From an uncultured Alphaproteobacteria bacterium (GTDB taxonomy: Bacteria > Pseudomonadota > Alphaproteobacteria > HIMB59 > GCA-002718135): 64,000 nt of DNA. The DNA lies in the NCBI GenBank assembly GCA_902525035.1, contig CABZFN010000002.1, forward strand, positions 62,001 to 126,000, written 5' to 3'. Position numbers and translations under genes: made by a program. Under the pieces are notes generated by a model that saw only the letters and a list, made by a program, of their open reading frames with translations, had not been told where the DNA came from and searched no databases. Shown in pieces: positions 27,381 to 36,873 of the stretch (position 1 is its first letter; the number at the start of each line of letters is the position of its first letter).

Positions 27381-27860
27381 ATGAAAATTGGCAGATACAA
27401 ATACGAGTTTGATTTCTTTAGTTGGATAAAAAAAACAGAGCTAGTTGAACTAGAAAGTGTGAACCCAGATGATGATCCGGTGCGTCCAGAACTTGACAAC
27501 GAATTTCGTACATCAAAGGGCAGAAAAATTTTTGGTCTTAAATATAAGGATGATATTGAAGGTATTGCCTGTTTTGCTTTTACAAAAGAAATTCCTGCAA
27601 CGATTAAGGAAATGGATTTGATGAGTGTGAAGGAAGATGAAGCTTCTATTCCAATAGCTTATACAGTGTGGTCTTTCAAAAAAGGTGCTGGAAAGAAAAT
27701 AATGAAGGAATTACAAAAATATATTAAATCAAAAGACCAATTTGAAAGTATCGTTACTCTTTCTCCTTTAACTCCTGTTGCAACACATTATCACATTAGA
27801 AACGGCGCAAGATTAATTAAAATAAATCCTACAACTCAAAATTTTGAATATAAAATTTAA
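27381..27860 (+). CDS. GNAT-like protein of unknown function
   Basis: A 159-aa cytoplasmic protein. A stretch near residues 92-112 (IPIAYTVWSFKKGAGKKIMKEL) resembles the acetyl-CoA-binding motif of GNAT acetyltransferases, and HYHIRNGARLI near 139-149 resembles the motif that follows. The N-terminal half is acidic and shows no known motif. The resemblance is by eye only, so acetyltransferase function is tentative. It stands alone, divergent from the MATE gene and convergent with the secreted protein gene at 27876. Confidence 0.5.
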   Translation: MKIGRYKYEFDFFSWIKKTELVELESVNPDDDPVRPELDNEFRTSKGRKIFGLKYKDDIEGIACFAFTKEIPATIKEMDLMSVKEDEASIPIAYTVWSFKKGAGKKIMKELQKYIKSKDQFESIVTLSPLTPVATHYHIRNGARLIKINPTTQNFEYKI

Positions 27861-27875
27861 AATTAGTTAAAAGAA

Positions 27876-28559
27876 CTAATCTGATATCGTTATTGTAACG
27901 GTTGGTTCATTTGGATACATTCTACATGTACCTCCAGCATCAACATTAGCACCAAGGGCTGAAGAAACATCAAATGCAACTTTTACTTTTGGTGAAACTA
28001 TTCCTACAGTATAACTACTAGTTAAAGCATATATTAATTGCATTTGGGTGGCACTAGGTGAACCAACATTCATTGATACAGCTGAACTAGGACTAGAATA
28101 TGCAATTGTAATATTTCCACCAGATCCATAACTACCAGCATCAACAATTTCTAAAGCAGTTGCTGTTTTTCCAGAAGTATCATTTTTAGTTCCAACGTGC
28201 ATAGTAGTTACATTTGACTCTGTGCTCCCATCAGTTGTGCAAGTTGCATCACTTGCATTTGAATCTGTAACGGAGCCACTTATTGTAAAAGTTCGATCTA
28301 ATGTTACTCTTAAATGAGTAAAGGTTGTTCCAATTGGTAAACCTGATGTTGATCCAAAAGCCCCAGCTTCTGCTCCTGCAGATAAGCTAGCAATATTTAC
28401 AGATTGTGAACCTTCTGCTACAGTTGTTGTTGATGAACAAGTTACCTCTTTACAAAGTTCGACTTTCAACATTGTTACAGTATAAGTATCTGCACTACCG
28501 GAAGCGGCAAAAACATGTGTTGGAAATAGAAATAAGATTAACATAAAAATTTTTTTCAT
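27876..28559 (-). CDS. Ser/Thr-rich secreted protein of unknown function
   Basis: A 227-aa protein with a signal peptide (about 1-18, ending THVFA). The mature part is rich in Ser, Thr, Gly and Val, poor in charge, and contains a few cysteines (ELCKEVTCSS at the start, a GTCRMYP segment near the end), as expected of an extracellular beta-rich protein. No family is recognised. Its start codon shares a base with the stop codon of the barrel-protein gene upstream (TAATG), so the two are translationally coupled and may form one surface structure. Confidence 0.72.
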   Translation of the reverse strand: MKKIFMLILFLFPTHVFAASGSADTYTVTMLKVELCKEVTCSSTTTVAEGSQSVNIASLSAGAEAGAFGSTSGLPIGTTFTHLRVTLDRTFTISGSVTDSNASDATCTTDGSTESNVTTMHVGTKNDTSGKTATALEIVDAGSYGSGGNITIAYSSPSSAVSMNVGSPSATQMQLIYALTSSYTVGIVSPKVKVAFDVSSALGANVDAGGTCRMYPNEPTVTITISD

Positions 28560-29443
28560 TAATTTGACCTTGCCATTACTACACCTGATCCTTCAGACTC
28601 AATAATTTGTTTATTAGTTCTTCTGACGATGCTTAACAATTCAGTGCTCATATCAAACTGAACAAATGCTTTTTTACTTACAAATTCTGTTGAAGCAGTT
28701 GGTGTTTCTCTTGGAGGATAGATAAAGGTTATTTTTGCAAAATTATCGGTTCCAGAAATATTATTATCATCAAAACCCACTTCTGCTATTAAATTTGGCG
28801 TTAAGGCCATTTCTAAGCTAAATTTTTCACCTTTAGAATCTTTAGAATTTTTTTCAGCTCCCCAATTATAAGAATTCCCAATTACATTAACCCATGGAAT
28901 ATAAGGAACTTGACCAACAACACTAATATCATATCCATCAAGTGTTCTTTCAGTAAAACTACCAACAGTTTTTGCGCCACTAATTCCAGAATAGTAATTA
29001 CCTAATACTTCAAAGGTAGATGATCGAAGTTCTGCTCCAACACTAGCCCTTGCATTTCCTTCTTCATCATAATCAAAGAAAACATTTGCACCTGTCATGG
29101 AATTTTTACTATCTGATAATTTTCTATATCCAACACCAATATTTCCGGCTAATCTGCTATCACCTCTTATTTTGTGATCACTTAATTGTAACTGGATAAA
29201 TGTTGCATCAACACTGTGGTGTATGGCTATTGGTCTTACAGTAACAATAGAAAACTCAGGCTTATAATCCTCTCCCATATCAATGCGAACTTTGGTATCA
29301 CCTTCACCATCTAATATATTTTCTACAGCTTCAGATAATCCAGAGGTAAATCTTTCAACTAGTCCTTGTTTAACTTTTTCTTCATCTCCGGCAAAAACAT
29401 TAAAAGAAATAACAAAGGTTGTTAAGAATATTACTAAACGCAT
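28559..29443 (-). CDS. Inverse-autotransporter-like outer-membrane beta-barrel protein
   Basis: A 294-aa protein with a signal peptide (about 1-18, ending NVFAG). The middle part resembles the intimin/invasin beta domain: GNIGVGYRKL, MTGANVFFDYDEEGNARASVGAELRSSTFEVLGNYY and, later, GYDISVVGQVPYIPWVNVIGNSYNW. Barrels of this family anchor and export a C-terminal passenger, but here there is no long passenger; the protein ends shortly after the barrel. The coupled secreted protein downstream might be the cargo or partner. The call rests on motif resemblance, so the exact barrel class is less sure than outer-membrane location. Confidence 0.65.
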   Translation of the reverse strand: MRLVIFLTTFVISFNVFAGDEEKVKQGLVERFTSGLSEAVENILDGEGDTKVRIDMGEDYKPEFSIVTVRPIAIHHSVDATFIQLQLSDHKIRGDSRLAGNIGVGYRKLSDSKNSMTGANVFFDYDEEGNARASVGAELRSSTFEVLGNYYSGISGAKTVGSFTERTLDGYDISVVGQVPYIPWVNVIGNSYNWGAEKNSKDSKGEKFSLEMALTPNLIAEVGFDDNNISGTDNFAKITFIYPPRETPTASTEFVSKKAFVQFDMSTELLSIVRRTNKQIIESEGSGVVMARSN

Positions 29444-29493
29444 AATTATTTATAATCTAATATTGAAAAAATATAACTATTTTTTAAAAATAT

Positions 29494-30381
29494 TTACTTC
29501 CACTCTCGAAACCAATTAGTTTCAGCATATTCTGATAACTTATATGTACACCAATAAGAATTTTTTTTTATTTTGTTAAACTTTTTGTGGTTATATTTTT
29601 CTGGCCAATCATCTTCAAAGCCATAAGATCCTCCATGAGCCCTACCTGATCTTTCTGCTAAATGACAGACCATAGGCAATGGATCATATGGATCATCAGA
29701 CGTTGGCGCCATATAAACTGAGTCTTTCAAATCAGGGCAACTTTCATCACCATGTTCATAAATCATTTTACCAAGAATATACTGATTGTTTTCATTACTG
29801 AGAACACTAGGGCCACTAACATGGCCGTTTCGATTTCCTTTCGTACATTTCCATGAAAAACCGTTACCATGAAGTAATTCGTGAATTGTAATTTTTATAA
29901 TATCTTCTCTGGAGCCAGCTCTCTTCATAAATGTATAACCTGAGTGAACACCCATTTGCCCACCATCCCTATGTGTAAAGCTATCAACAAATGAGTAATA
30001 TAATTTTTTTGGATTATTAAAACCAAGATTTTGAATAAAATAATCTGGATAATTATTATTCCATCCTTTTTTTGTGCCTTTCTTATCAAGTCTTACAAAA
30101 GAAATATCTAATTTACCATCTTGCCTATAATCTAATTTATATTTCTGTTTATTGCCTGTTAGCTCAAACATTTTCTGATTCATTTCTTCAATTATTTTTT
30201 CCAATTCACCATTAATATCTAACTCATTGTCTTTTCCATTTATATCAAGCATATAAATAAAATGGATTTGGTAATCATCATTTGTATCTGGTTGGTCCTC
30301 AAAAAATCTACCATCTTTAAGATCTGAAGCATTTCCTGAATTAAAGATCAAAATCAGGATAATTATAAAAATATATTTCAT
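29494..30381 (-). CDS. Secreted HExxH putative metallopeptidase
   Basis: A 295-aa protein with a signal peptide (about 1-18, ending GNAS). A zinc-binding motif ITIHELLHGNGFSWKC places His167, Glu168 and His171 as metal and catalytic residues. The third ligand is not at the strict metzincin position (residue 177 is Trp), so the family is unclear. Several Cys and Trp residues in the C-terminal third suggest disulfides. It may be a surface or periplasmic protease. It lies 51 bp upstream of the barrel-protein gene on the same strand and may be part of the same surface cluster. Confidence 0.62.
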   Translation of the reverse strand: MKYIFIIILILIFNSGNASDLKDGRFFEDQPDTNDDYQIHFIYMLDINGKDNELDINGELEKIIEEMNQKMFELTGNKQKYKLDYRQDGKLDISFVRLDKKGTKKGWNNNYPDYFIQNLGFNNPKKLYYSFVDSFTHRDGGQMGVHSGYTFMKRAGSREDIIKITIHELLHGNGFSWKCTKGNRNGHVSGPSVLSNENNQYILGKMIYEHGDESCPDLKDSVYMAPTSDDPYDPLPMVCHLAERSGRAHGGSYGFEDDWPEKYNHKKFNKIKKNSYWCTYKLSEYAETNWFREWK

Positions 30382-30499
30382 AATATAATTAAATATTAAA
30401 TTTTTTATTAACTCAACTAAGTTTCAAAAAAATTCCCTTTTAATTTTAAAATATGAACTATTTACTTAACAAATCGATATAAATTAAATATTGTTGGAA

Positions 30500-31606
30500 A
30501 TGGCCTACCAAATAAATACTAATTATTCCGTTACTTTTGATGATGTTCTGCTCTCACCAGCGTATTCAGAAATTAAACCAAAAGACGTAGATACTTCTAT
30601 AACGATTGGAAAAGTAAAATTACATATTCCAATACTCTCTGCTGCCATGGACACAGTGACAGAAAACAAGATGGCTATTAATTTAGCACTAAATGGTGGT
30701 CTAGGTGTTATTCACCGTAATATACCAATTGATAAACAAGCAAGTGAAGTTAAGAAAGTTCATGGCTTTAAAATTAATTTAAAAAAATTTCAAAAGGCTG
30801 TAATTAATTCTAATAAACAAATTGCTGTAGGGGCTGCTATTGGTGTTGAAAATAATGCGTACTTACGACTATTAGAATTATTAAAAGTTGGTGTTGATAT
30901 AGTCTTTATTGATGTTGCTCATGCGCACACAAAAACAACTTTACAGTTTATTGAAAAAGCAAAAAAAGTTTTAAAGAAAACTCCTCTCATAGTTGGGAAC
31001 ATTGCTACGAAAAAAGCTGCAACAGATTTAATTAGTGCTGGTGTAGATGCAATTAAAGTAGGTATTGGACCGGGTTCTATTTGCACAACAAGAGTAGTAA
31101 CGGGTGTTGGTATTCCTCAGCTTTCAGCTGTAATGGAAACATTTCAAGTCGCAAAAAAATTTAAAATACCTGTAATTGCAGATGGAGGAATAAAAACATC
31201 AGGTGATATTGCAAAAGCTATAGCAGGTGGTGCAAGTGCTTGCATGATAGGTTCTTTATTTGCTGGCACTGAAGAATCTCCAGGAAAATTATTAACGATT
31301 AAGGGTAAAAAATTTAAATCTTATAGAGGCATGGGTTCTGTAGGAGCAATGCAAAAAGGATCTTTTGATCGATACTCCCAAGAAGAAACAAAGAATGCAA
31401 AAAAATTAGTAGCAGAAGGTGTTGAAGGGATGGTTCCATACAAAGGTAAAATAGAAGATGTAGCGTATCAACTTGTTGGTGGTTTAAAGTCTTCTATGGG
31501 TTACACTGGTCATAAAACGATAAAAAAAATGCAAGGCAATTGTAAATTTGTATTTATTTCTAAAGCAGGAGCACGCGAAAGTAATGTTCACGATGTCATT
31601 ATGTAA
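30500..31606 (+). CDS. guaB: IMP dehydrogenase lacking the CBS (Bateman) domain
   Basis: About 368 aa from the ATG at 30500; the frame also allows TTG codons at 30491 and 30494. The TIM barrel is complete: catalytic loop [11 protein letters not shown] with Cys195, [17 protein letters not shown], and [10 protein letters not shown]. The mobile flap with the DRYSQ Arg-Tyr dyad and [11 protein letters not shown] distinguishes it from GMP reductase. The regulatory CBS pair normally inserted after about residue 90 (KKVHGFKI) is missing, so it is about 120 residues shorter than usual. It oxidises IMP to XMP, the committed step to GMP. It heads a run with purE and purK. Confidence 0.92.
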   Translation: MAYQINTNYSVTFDDVLLSPAYSEIKPKDVDTSITIGKVKLHIPILSAAMDTVTENKMAINLALNGGLGVIHRNIPIDKQASEVKKVHGFKINLKKFQKAVINSNKQIAVGAAIGVENNAYLRLLELLKVGVDIVFIDVAHAHTKTTLQFIEKAKKVLKKTPLIVGNIATKKAATDLISAGVDAIKVGIGPGSICTTRVVTGVGIPQLSAVMETFQVAKKFKIPVIADGGIKTSGDIAKAIAGGASACMIGSLFAGTEESPGKLLTIKGKKFKSYRGMGSVGAMQKGSFDRYSQEETKNAKKLVAEGVEGMVPYKGKIEDVAYQLVGGLKSSMGYTGHKTIKKMQGNCKFVFISKAGARESNVHDVIM

Positions 31607-31648
31607 TAATGTATCGAATCATCATTGAATTGATACAATAAAATAAAA

Positions 31649-32140
31649 ATGAGGTCAGCATCAACAAAACATAAGGTAGCAATCGTAATGGGTAGTAAGT
31701 CTGATTATGCTACAATGAAAAATTGTGAAAAAATTTTAAAATTACTTAAAGTTAAGTTTGAAACCAAAATTGTTTCTGCACACCGTACACCAGAGAGAAT
31801 GTTTAAATTTGCCAAAGCAGCTGAAGATAATAATATTTCTGTCATTATTGCCGGTGCAGGAGGCTCTGCACATTTACCAGGAATGATTGCATCATTGACA
31901 ACTATACCTGTAATCGGTGTACCAGTAGAAAGTCGTAAATTAAAGGGATTGGATAGTTTGTTATCAATAGTGCAAATGCCAAAAGGTATTCCTGTTGGCA
32001 GTGTTGCAATTGGTGAGGACGGCGCAATAAATGCCGGTTTATATGCGGCTTCCATTATTGCTCTTACAAATACAGAAATTAAGAAAAATTTAAAAAATTA
32101 TCGAACTACACAATCAAAAGCTGTTAAACAAAAACCATAA
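31649..32140 (+). CDS. purE: N5-carboxyaminoimidazole ribonucleotide mutase
   Basis: A 163-aa class I PurE. The phosphate-binding start [14 protein letters not shown], the [10 protein letters not shown] segment with the catalytic His and the [26 protein letters not shown] stretch are all conserved. It converts N5-CAIR to CAIR in de novo purine synthesis, working directly after PurK. purK follows after 3 bp, so the two are certainly co-transcribed. Confidence 0.96.
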   Translation: MRSASTKHKVAIVMGSKSDYATMKNCEKILKLLKVKFETKIVSAHRTPERMFKFAKAAEDNNISVIIAGAGGSAHLPGMIASLTTIPVIGVPVESRKLKGLDSLLSIVQMPKGIPVGSVAIGEDGAINAGLYAASIIALTNTEIKKNLKNYRTTQSKAVKQKP

Positions 32141-32143
32141 GTC

Positions 32144-33187
32144 ATGAGTACACTCACGCTTGGAATTATCGGTGGTGGACAATTAGGAAGTCTTTTAGCA
32201 GATGCTGCAAAAAAAGTAGATATACAAACCGTTGTATTAAGTGATGATCCTGATGCGCCTGGGAAACACTTTGCAACTAAATTTATTTTTGGTCAGTATG
32301 ATGATGATACAACGATAAATAATTTTATTAATGAAGTTGATCTTGTTACATATGAATTTGAAAATATTCCCTTCGCAATATTAAAAAAGATTAATGAAAA
32401 GAAAAAAGTTTTACCTAAACCAGAAATTAATCAACTCATTCAAGACCGAGAAACAGAAAAAAAATTTCTAAATGACAATAATATAACAACAACAAAATAT
32501 GTAACTGTCAAAAATGAAAAAGATTTGAGTGAAAATGTAGACTTGCTTCCAGGTCTATTAAAAACAACAACGTTAGGATACGATGGCAAAGGTCAGTATA
32601 AATTAAACACTGCATATGATATTACGAACGAGATTGATTTTACAAAAGAATACATTTTAGAAAAACTCATTAATCTTAAAAAAGAAATTTCAGTAGTAAT
32701 TACTCGCTATGATAAAAATAGTTATGAGATCTATGATCCTATCGAGAATGTTCATGAAGAACAAATTTTAAAATATTCAAAAATACCAAGTGATATTCCT
32801 GATAATATAAGTACAAAATCAATTGAGTGGGCAAAACAAGTTGTAGAAAAACTAGATTATATTGGGACGTTATGTGTAGAACTTTTTATTGATGCTGATG
32901 ATAATTTATATGCTAACGAAATTGCTCCTCGTGTTCATAATTCTGGCCATCTGACAATGAATTCTCATAATATTAGTCAATTTGAAAATCATGTACGAGC
33001 AGTATGCGGCTTAGAAAAGATTAAGACAAAAAAATTGTTTAATGCCAAAATGATTAATTTAATTGGCGATGATATAACACCGTATCGAAATAAAACATTT
33101 AAAGATAACGAATTTTTTTATGACTATTTAAAAACAGAAATTAAAAATAAAAGAAAAATGGGTCATATAACAATTATTGAAAAATAA
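32144..33187 (+). CDS. purK: N5-carboxyaminoimidazole ribonucleotide synthase
   Basis: A 347-aa ATP-grasp enzyme beginning with LGIIGGGQLGSLLADAA. The central ATP-grasp region contains LLKTTTLGYDGKGQYKL and EYILEKLINLKKEISVVI; the metal-binding end reads ELFIDADDNLYANEIAPRVHNSGHLTMN. It carboxylates AIR with ATP and bicarbonate to N5-CAIR, the substrate of PurE encoded immediately upstream. It is convergent with purC, 4 bp apart. Confidence 0.96.
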   Translation: MSTLTLGIIGGGQLGSLLADAAKKVDIQTVVLSDDPDAPGKHFATKFIFGQYDDDTTINNFINEVDLVTYEFENIPFAILKKINEKKKVLPKPEINQLIQDRETEKKFLNDNNITTTKYVTVKNEKDLSENVDLLPGLLKTTTLGYDGKGQYKLNTAYDITNEIDFTKEYILEKLINLKKEISVVITRYDKNSYEIYDPIENVHEEQILKYSKIPSDIPDNISTKSIEWAKQVVEKLDYIGTLCVELFIDADDNLYANEIAPRVHNSGHLTMNSHNISQFENHVRAVCGLEKIKTKKLFNAKMINLIGDDITPYRNKTFKDNEFFYDYLKTEIKNKRKMGHITIIEK

Positions 33188-33191
33188 TTTA

Positions 33192-34094
33192 TTAACTTAA
33201 ATTAAATTGGTTCGTTAATTGTGTTACCAATTGATATTTATTGGCAACATTTACTAAATCTTCTCCCTCACGAAAAGATTGTTTATCTAATTGTTTACTT
33301 GGATCTCCCCCAGGCCATATTCGCCAACTATCATTATCAACAACATCAGATAATACTAACGAATTATCAGAAACTTTAAAGCCAAGCTCAAACTTAATAT
33401 CAACTAAGTGTATAGGACCATCAATTGTCTTAATAGTTTTCCATTTGTCTTCAATAAGCTTAAAACTTGGAAGAATAATTTCATTAATAGCTATTTCTAA
33501 TTCCAGATCAGACAGTAATTTTTTGGTTTTCATCAAGCTTTTACTTGTAATAGGTTGTTTAGCAGAAAATAATTCCCAATCTTCTCCAGTTTTTACAAAA
33601 GGATCTGTAAATACACCCTCTTCCCATTTTCCATCTTTCAAAAATTTTTTTCTCGCTTCACTCTCGTCGATTTGAACAGGTTCTGCAACATGAGGAGGCA
33701 CAACAACAGCTTGTTTATGAAATATTTCCCAAACTAAATTTTCAAATTGATGAGGATTACTTTTATCTTTTGCAAATTGAGTGTTTCTGCTTAAATAGCT
33801 TCCCCATGCATAACGTCTCACTACAAACTCTAAAGGAAGCATATTGCAGATATAACTTAAAAGACTATTTGGAGAATCCTGTTCAATAAATGAAGTTGCA
33901 ATACCTTCTTTGGTTAGCATGCTAAAAACATTACTTGTTTGTTTTGTTTTTTGAATTCCAATGTCTTTAATTTCCTCTTTCTTCGCTGCATCTCCACCTG
34001 TTAAAAAATCTTTAGTTACAATTCGAATGATATTTTGATCATTTGTTTTCTCAATAATTTTTGTTTTTCCTTCAAGTATAAATGAATTACTCAT
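33192..34094 (-). CDS. purC: SAICAR synthase, long form
   Basis: A 300-aa protein from the ATG at 34094, chosen because it begins MSNSFILEGKTKII and overlaps the purD stop by 8 bp (ATGAGTAA). Conserved SAICAR synthetase motifs are LEGKTKI, PLEFVVRRYAWGSYL, DEIILPSF-like INEIILPSF and LVDIKFELGF. It is longer than the about 240-aa E. coli enzyme and closer in size to the eukaryotic-type form. It joins aspartate to CAIR with ATP. It is the last gene of the purM-purN-purF-purD-purC operon. Confidence 0.92.
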   Translation of the reverse strand: MSNSFILEGKTKIIEKTNDQNIIRIVTKDFLTGGDAAKKEEIKDIGIQKTKQTSNVFSMLTKEGIATSFIEQDSPNSLLSYICNMLPLEFVVRRYAWGSYLSRNTQFAKDKSNPHQFENLVWEIFHKQAVVVPPHVAEPVQIDESEARKKFLKDGKWEEGVFTDPFVKTGEDWELFSAKQPITSKSLMKTKKLLSDLELEIAINEIILPSFKLIEDKWKTIKTIDGPIHLVDIKFELGFKVSDNSLVLSDVVDNDSWRIWPGGDPSKQLDKQSFREGEDLVNVANKYQLVTQLTNQFNLS

Positions 34095-35364
34095 CGATAT
34101 ATCTCCAGCCAATATCTTTTCGATAATATCCCTCGGCCCAGTTAATTTGATTGATTATATTGTGTATAGATTCTCTAATAGTTTTTAAATCTTTACCTGT
34201 ACTAGAGATATTTAATACACGCCCACCATTAGAGAGCCATTTGTTTTCTTTAAGCATTGTTCCTGCATGAAACAGATGCTCATCTTTTGTTAATGTAAGA
34301 TTTTCCAAATTATTAATAGATGTAAATTTTTTATAATCCTCAGGATAGCCATTAGCAGCCATTACTACTGTCATGGCATAATCATTTTTCCACTTAATTT
34401 TATCTATTTCATTTAAAGTGCCTATCGCTGATGCATGAAGGAGTAATAATAAATCTGTTTCTAATAGTGGAATAATTGCTTGTGTTTCCGGATCGCCGAA
34501 ACGAACATTAATTTCGAGTAAATTTGGACCCTTATCTGTTAAAATTAGTCCTGCATAAAACATTCCTTGATAGTTGATGCCTTGTTCAGCAAGATGTTGA
34601 ACAATAGGTTCAACAAATGTTTTGCTTAATTCATTCATTTTATTTGATGAAATAGAAGGAACAGGTGTGTAGGCTCCCATACCACCAGTGTTTAAACCCC
34701 TTTCTCCTTCTAAGATTTTTTTATGATCTTGTGCTGTTGTAAGTGGCAACACAAATCCATTTTTATCGACAAATGAAAATAAACTTACCTCTTCACCTAC
34801 TAAAAACTCCTCAATAACAACAACTGAACCAGCATCACCAAAAGAATTATCTTTAAAACATTTAATCAGTGCATCTTTTGCATCTTCCCTTGTTTGGCAA
34901 ATAATAACTCCTTTTCCTGCTGCTAAACCATCAGCTTTAATAACAAGAGGATAGGATTGGTTTTGACAAAAATTTAAGGCATCATCATAGTTGTCAAATA
35001 CGTCATAAGCAGCTGTTGTAATATTTAATTTTTTACAAATATCTTTTGTAAACTTTTTTGATTTTTCTAGCTCAGCTCCCATCTGATCAGGACCAAAAAC
35101 TAATATAGAATTGTTCATTAGCAGGTTTGATAAACCTTTAGTTAAAGGTAACTCTGGACCAATCACCACAAGATCAATTTTATTTTCTAAACAAAATTTA
35201 ATGATGACGTTATGATTATTTACATCAATATTAATTGATGAAGCAATTTCACTAATAGCATCACTACCGGGAATACAATATAAATCAGAACAGTTTGGAG
35301 ATTGTTTTATACTATGACATAGTGCGTGCTCCCTTCCACCATTACCTATTACAAGTACATTCAT
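34087..35364 (-). CDS. purD: Phosphoribosylamine-glycine ligase
   Basis: A 425-aa ATP-grasp enzyme starting MNVLVIGNGGREHALCHSIKQS, the PurD signature. The ATP-grasp core includes YPLVIKADGLAAGKGVIIC; the FSFVDKNGFVLPLTTAQDHKKI stretch and RFGDPETQAIIPLLETDL are typical. It makes GAR from phosphoribosylamine, glycine and ATP. It lies 20 bp downstream of purF and overlaps purC by 8 bp. Confidence 0.97.
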   Translation of the reverse strand: MNVLVIGNGGREHALCHSIKQSPNCSDLYCIPGSDAISEIASSINIDVNNHNVIIKFCLENKIDLVVIGPELPLTKGLSNLLMNNSILVFGPDQMGAELEKSKKFTKDICKKLNITTAAYDVFDNYDDALNFCQNQSYPLVIKADGLAAGKGVIICQTREDAKDALIKCFKDNSFGDAGSVVVIEEFLVGEEVSLFSFVDKNGFVLPLTTAQDHKKILEGERGLNTGGMGAYTPVPSISSNKMNELSKTFVEPIVQHLAEQGINYQGMFYAGLILTDKGPNLLEINVRFGDPETQAIIPLLETDLLLLLHASAIGTLNEIDKIKWKNDYAMTVVMAANGYPEDYKKFTSINNLENLTLTKDEHLFHAGTMLKENKWLSNGGRVLNISSTGKDLKTIRESIHNIINQINWAEGYYRKDIGWRYIDE

Positions 35365-35384
35365 GAAAAAAAATAATTCATTTA

Positions 35385-36872
35385 TTAGTTATTTGAAGCA
35401 AGACTTAAAAATGATAGTTTTTTTAAACTTTCGTCGTTCAAGTAATCTAAAGGCCTAATAGGATACTCTCCTGTGAAATAATGATCTGTGAATTGAGGAT
35501 TATCATTATCCCTACCATCATATCCAAGAGCTTTATACAAACCATCTAATGATAAAAATTTTAATGATTTAGCTCCAATATATTTACACATTTCCTCTAA
35601 ATTTTTGTTTGCTGCCAATAATTCATCTTGCGTAGGAGTATCAACTCCATAAAAATCAGGATATTTAATGGCTGGTGAAGCAATACGCATGTGCACTTCT
35701 TTCGCTCCAAAATCATAGAGCATTTTTATTATCTTAGTGGATGTTGTTCCTCGAACCAATGAGTCGTCAATTAAAACAATTTTCTTTTTTTTAATAGAAC
35801 TTTGGTTTGGATTTAATTTTAACTTAACGCCTAAACTTCTAATTTGCTGAGTTGGTTCAATAAATGTCCTACCAACATAATGATTTCGTATTAATCCTAA
35901 CTCAAAGGGAATACCAGATTCTTGACTAAAGCCAAGTGCAGCAGGAACACCAGAATCTGGAACCGGAACAACTACATCAGGTTTAATATCAGTTTCTTTT
36001 GCTAAGTGTGTTCCTAAATTTTTTCTGTATTTATAGGCAGTTTTGTTTTTTAAAATACTATCTGGTCGGGAGAAATAAATATATTCAAAAACACATGGCT
36101 TTATTTGTTTTTTTGGGAATGGTCTTCTACTCTCAACTTTATTGTCTTTAATAACTACAACTTCACCATTTTCAATTTCGCGGATAAATTTTGCACCAAT
36201 AATATCTAAAGCACAAGTTTCAGAAGCAAGGATAAATGCATTTTTAAATTTACCTAAAACAAGAGGTCGAATACCTAATGGATCTCTTGCACCAATCAAT
36301 GTACCGTTAGCGATGATTGATAGAGCATAACCACCTTGAATTTGCATTAAAGCATCAATGATTTTATTTAGAATATCTTTCTTTTTTGAACGAGCAACAA
36401 GTTGGACAATAGTTTCAGTATCTGATGTTGTTTGAAATATTGCTCCTTCACGTACCATTTGTTCTCTTAACAGGAGTGCATTAGTAAGATTACCATTATG
36501 AGCAATACTAATCGCTCCTCCATGAAGATCCGCATAAAAGGGTTGTATGTTTCTTATCGTTTCACCACCTGTTGTCGAATAGCGATTGTGTCCAATTGCA
36601 ATTTTTCCTTTTAATTTTTCTAGTGATTGTTTTTTTGTAAAATTATCTCCAACCAATCCAAATTTTCTTTCTGAATGATAAGAATTGCCATCATAACTTA
36701 CTATTCCACAACCTTCTTGACCACGATGTTGCAAGGCATGCAAACCAAGAGCTGTTAAGGCTGCAGCATCTTTGGATCCACTTATTCCAAAAACACCACA
36801 CTCCTCATTAAATCTGGGAACATGAGATTGCCTTGTCTTGAATTTTTTTAGAAAATTTAGTCTATTTTTCAT
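35385..36872 (-). CDS. purF: Amidophosphoribosyltransferase
   Basis: A 495-aa PurF with a 24-residue propeptide before the glutaminase nucleophile Cys25 (EECGVFGI). The glutaminase motifs IGHNRYSTTG and SIAHNGNLTN are intact, and the PRPP loop reads IVLIDDSLVRGTTS. The long propeptide and sequence place it with the Bacillus-type, Fe-S-cluster PurFs. Of the four cluster cysteines only the one in KPCVFEYIYF remains; the others are replaced in KYPDFYG and TDHYFTGEYP, so no Fe-S cluster is expected. It catalyses the committed step of purine synthesis. purN lies 1 bp upstream. Confidence 0.96.
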   Translation of the reverse strand: MKNRLNFLKKFKTRQSHVPRFNEECGVFGISGSKDAAALTALGLHALQHRGQEGCGIVSYDGNSYHSERKFGLVGDNFTKKQSLEKLKGKIAIGHNRYSTTGGETIRNIQPFYADLHGGAISIAHNGNLTNALLLREQMVREGAIFQTTSDTETIVQLVARSKKKDILNKIIDALMQIQGGYALSIIANGTLIGARDPLGIRPLVLGKFKNAFILASETCALDIIGAKFIREIENGEVVVIKDNKVESRRPFPKKQIKPCVFEYIYFSRPDSILKNKTAYKYRKNLGTHLAKETDIKPDVVVPVPDSGVPAALGFSQESGIPFELGLIRNHYVGRTFIEPTQQIRSLGVKLKLNPNQSSIKKKKIVLIDDSLVRGTTSTKIIKMLYDFGAKEVHMRIASPAIKYPDFYGVDTPTQDELLAANKNLEEMCKYIGAKSLKFLSLDGLYKALGYDGRDNDNPQFTDHYFTGEYPIRPLDYLNDESLKKLSFLSLASNN

Positions 36873-36873
36873 C

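Noticed and set aside
31610..31637. Inverted repeat TGTATC/GATACA between guaB and purE
   Set aside because: Short A/T-rich stem, 16-nt loop and no T-run; termination inside a probable operon is unlikely.
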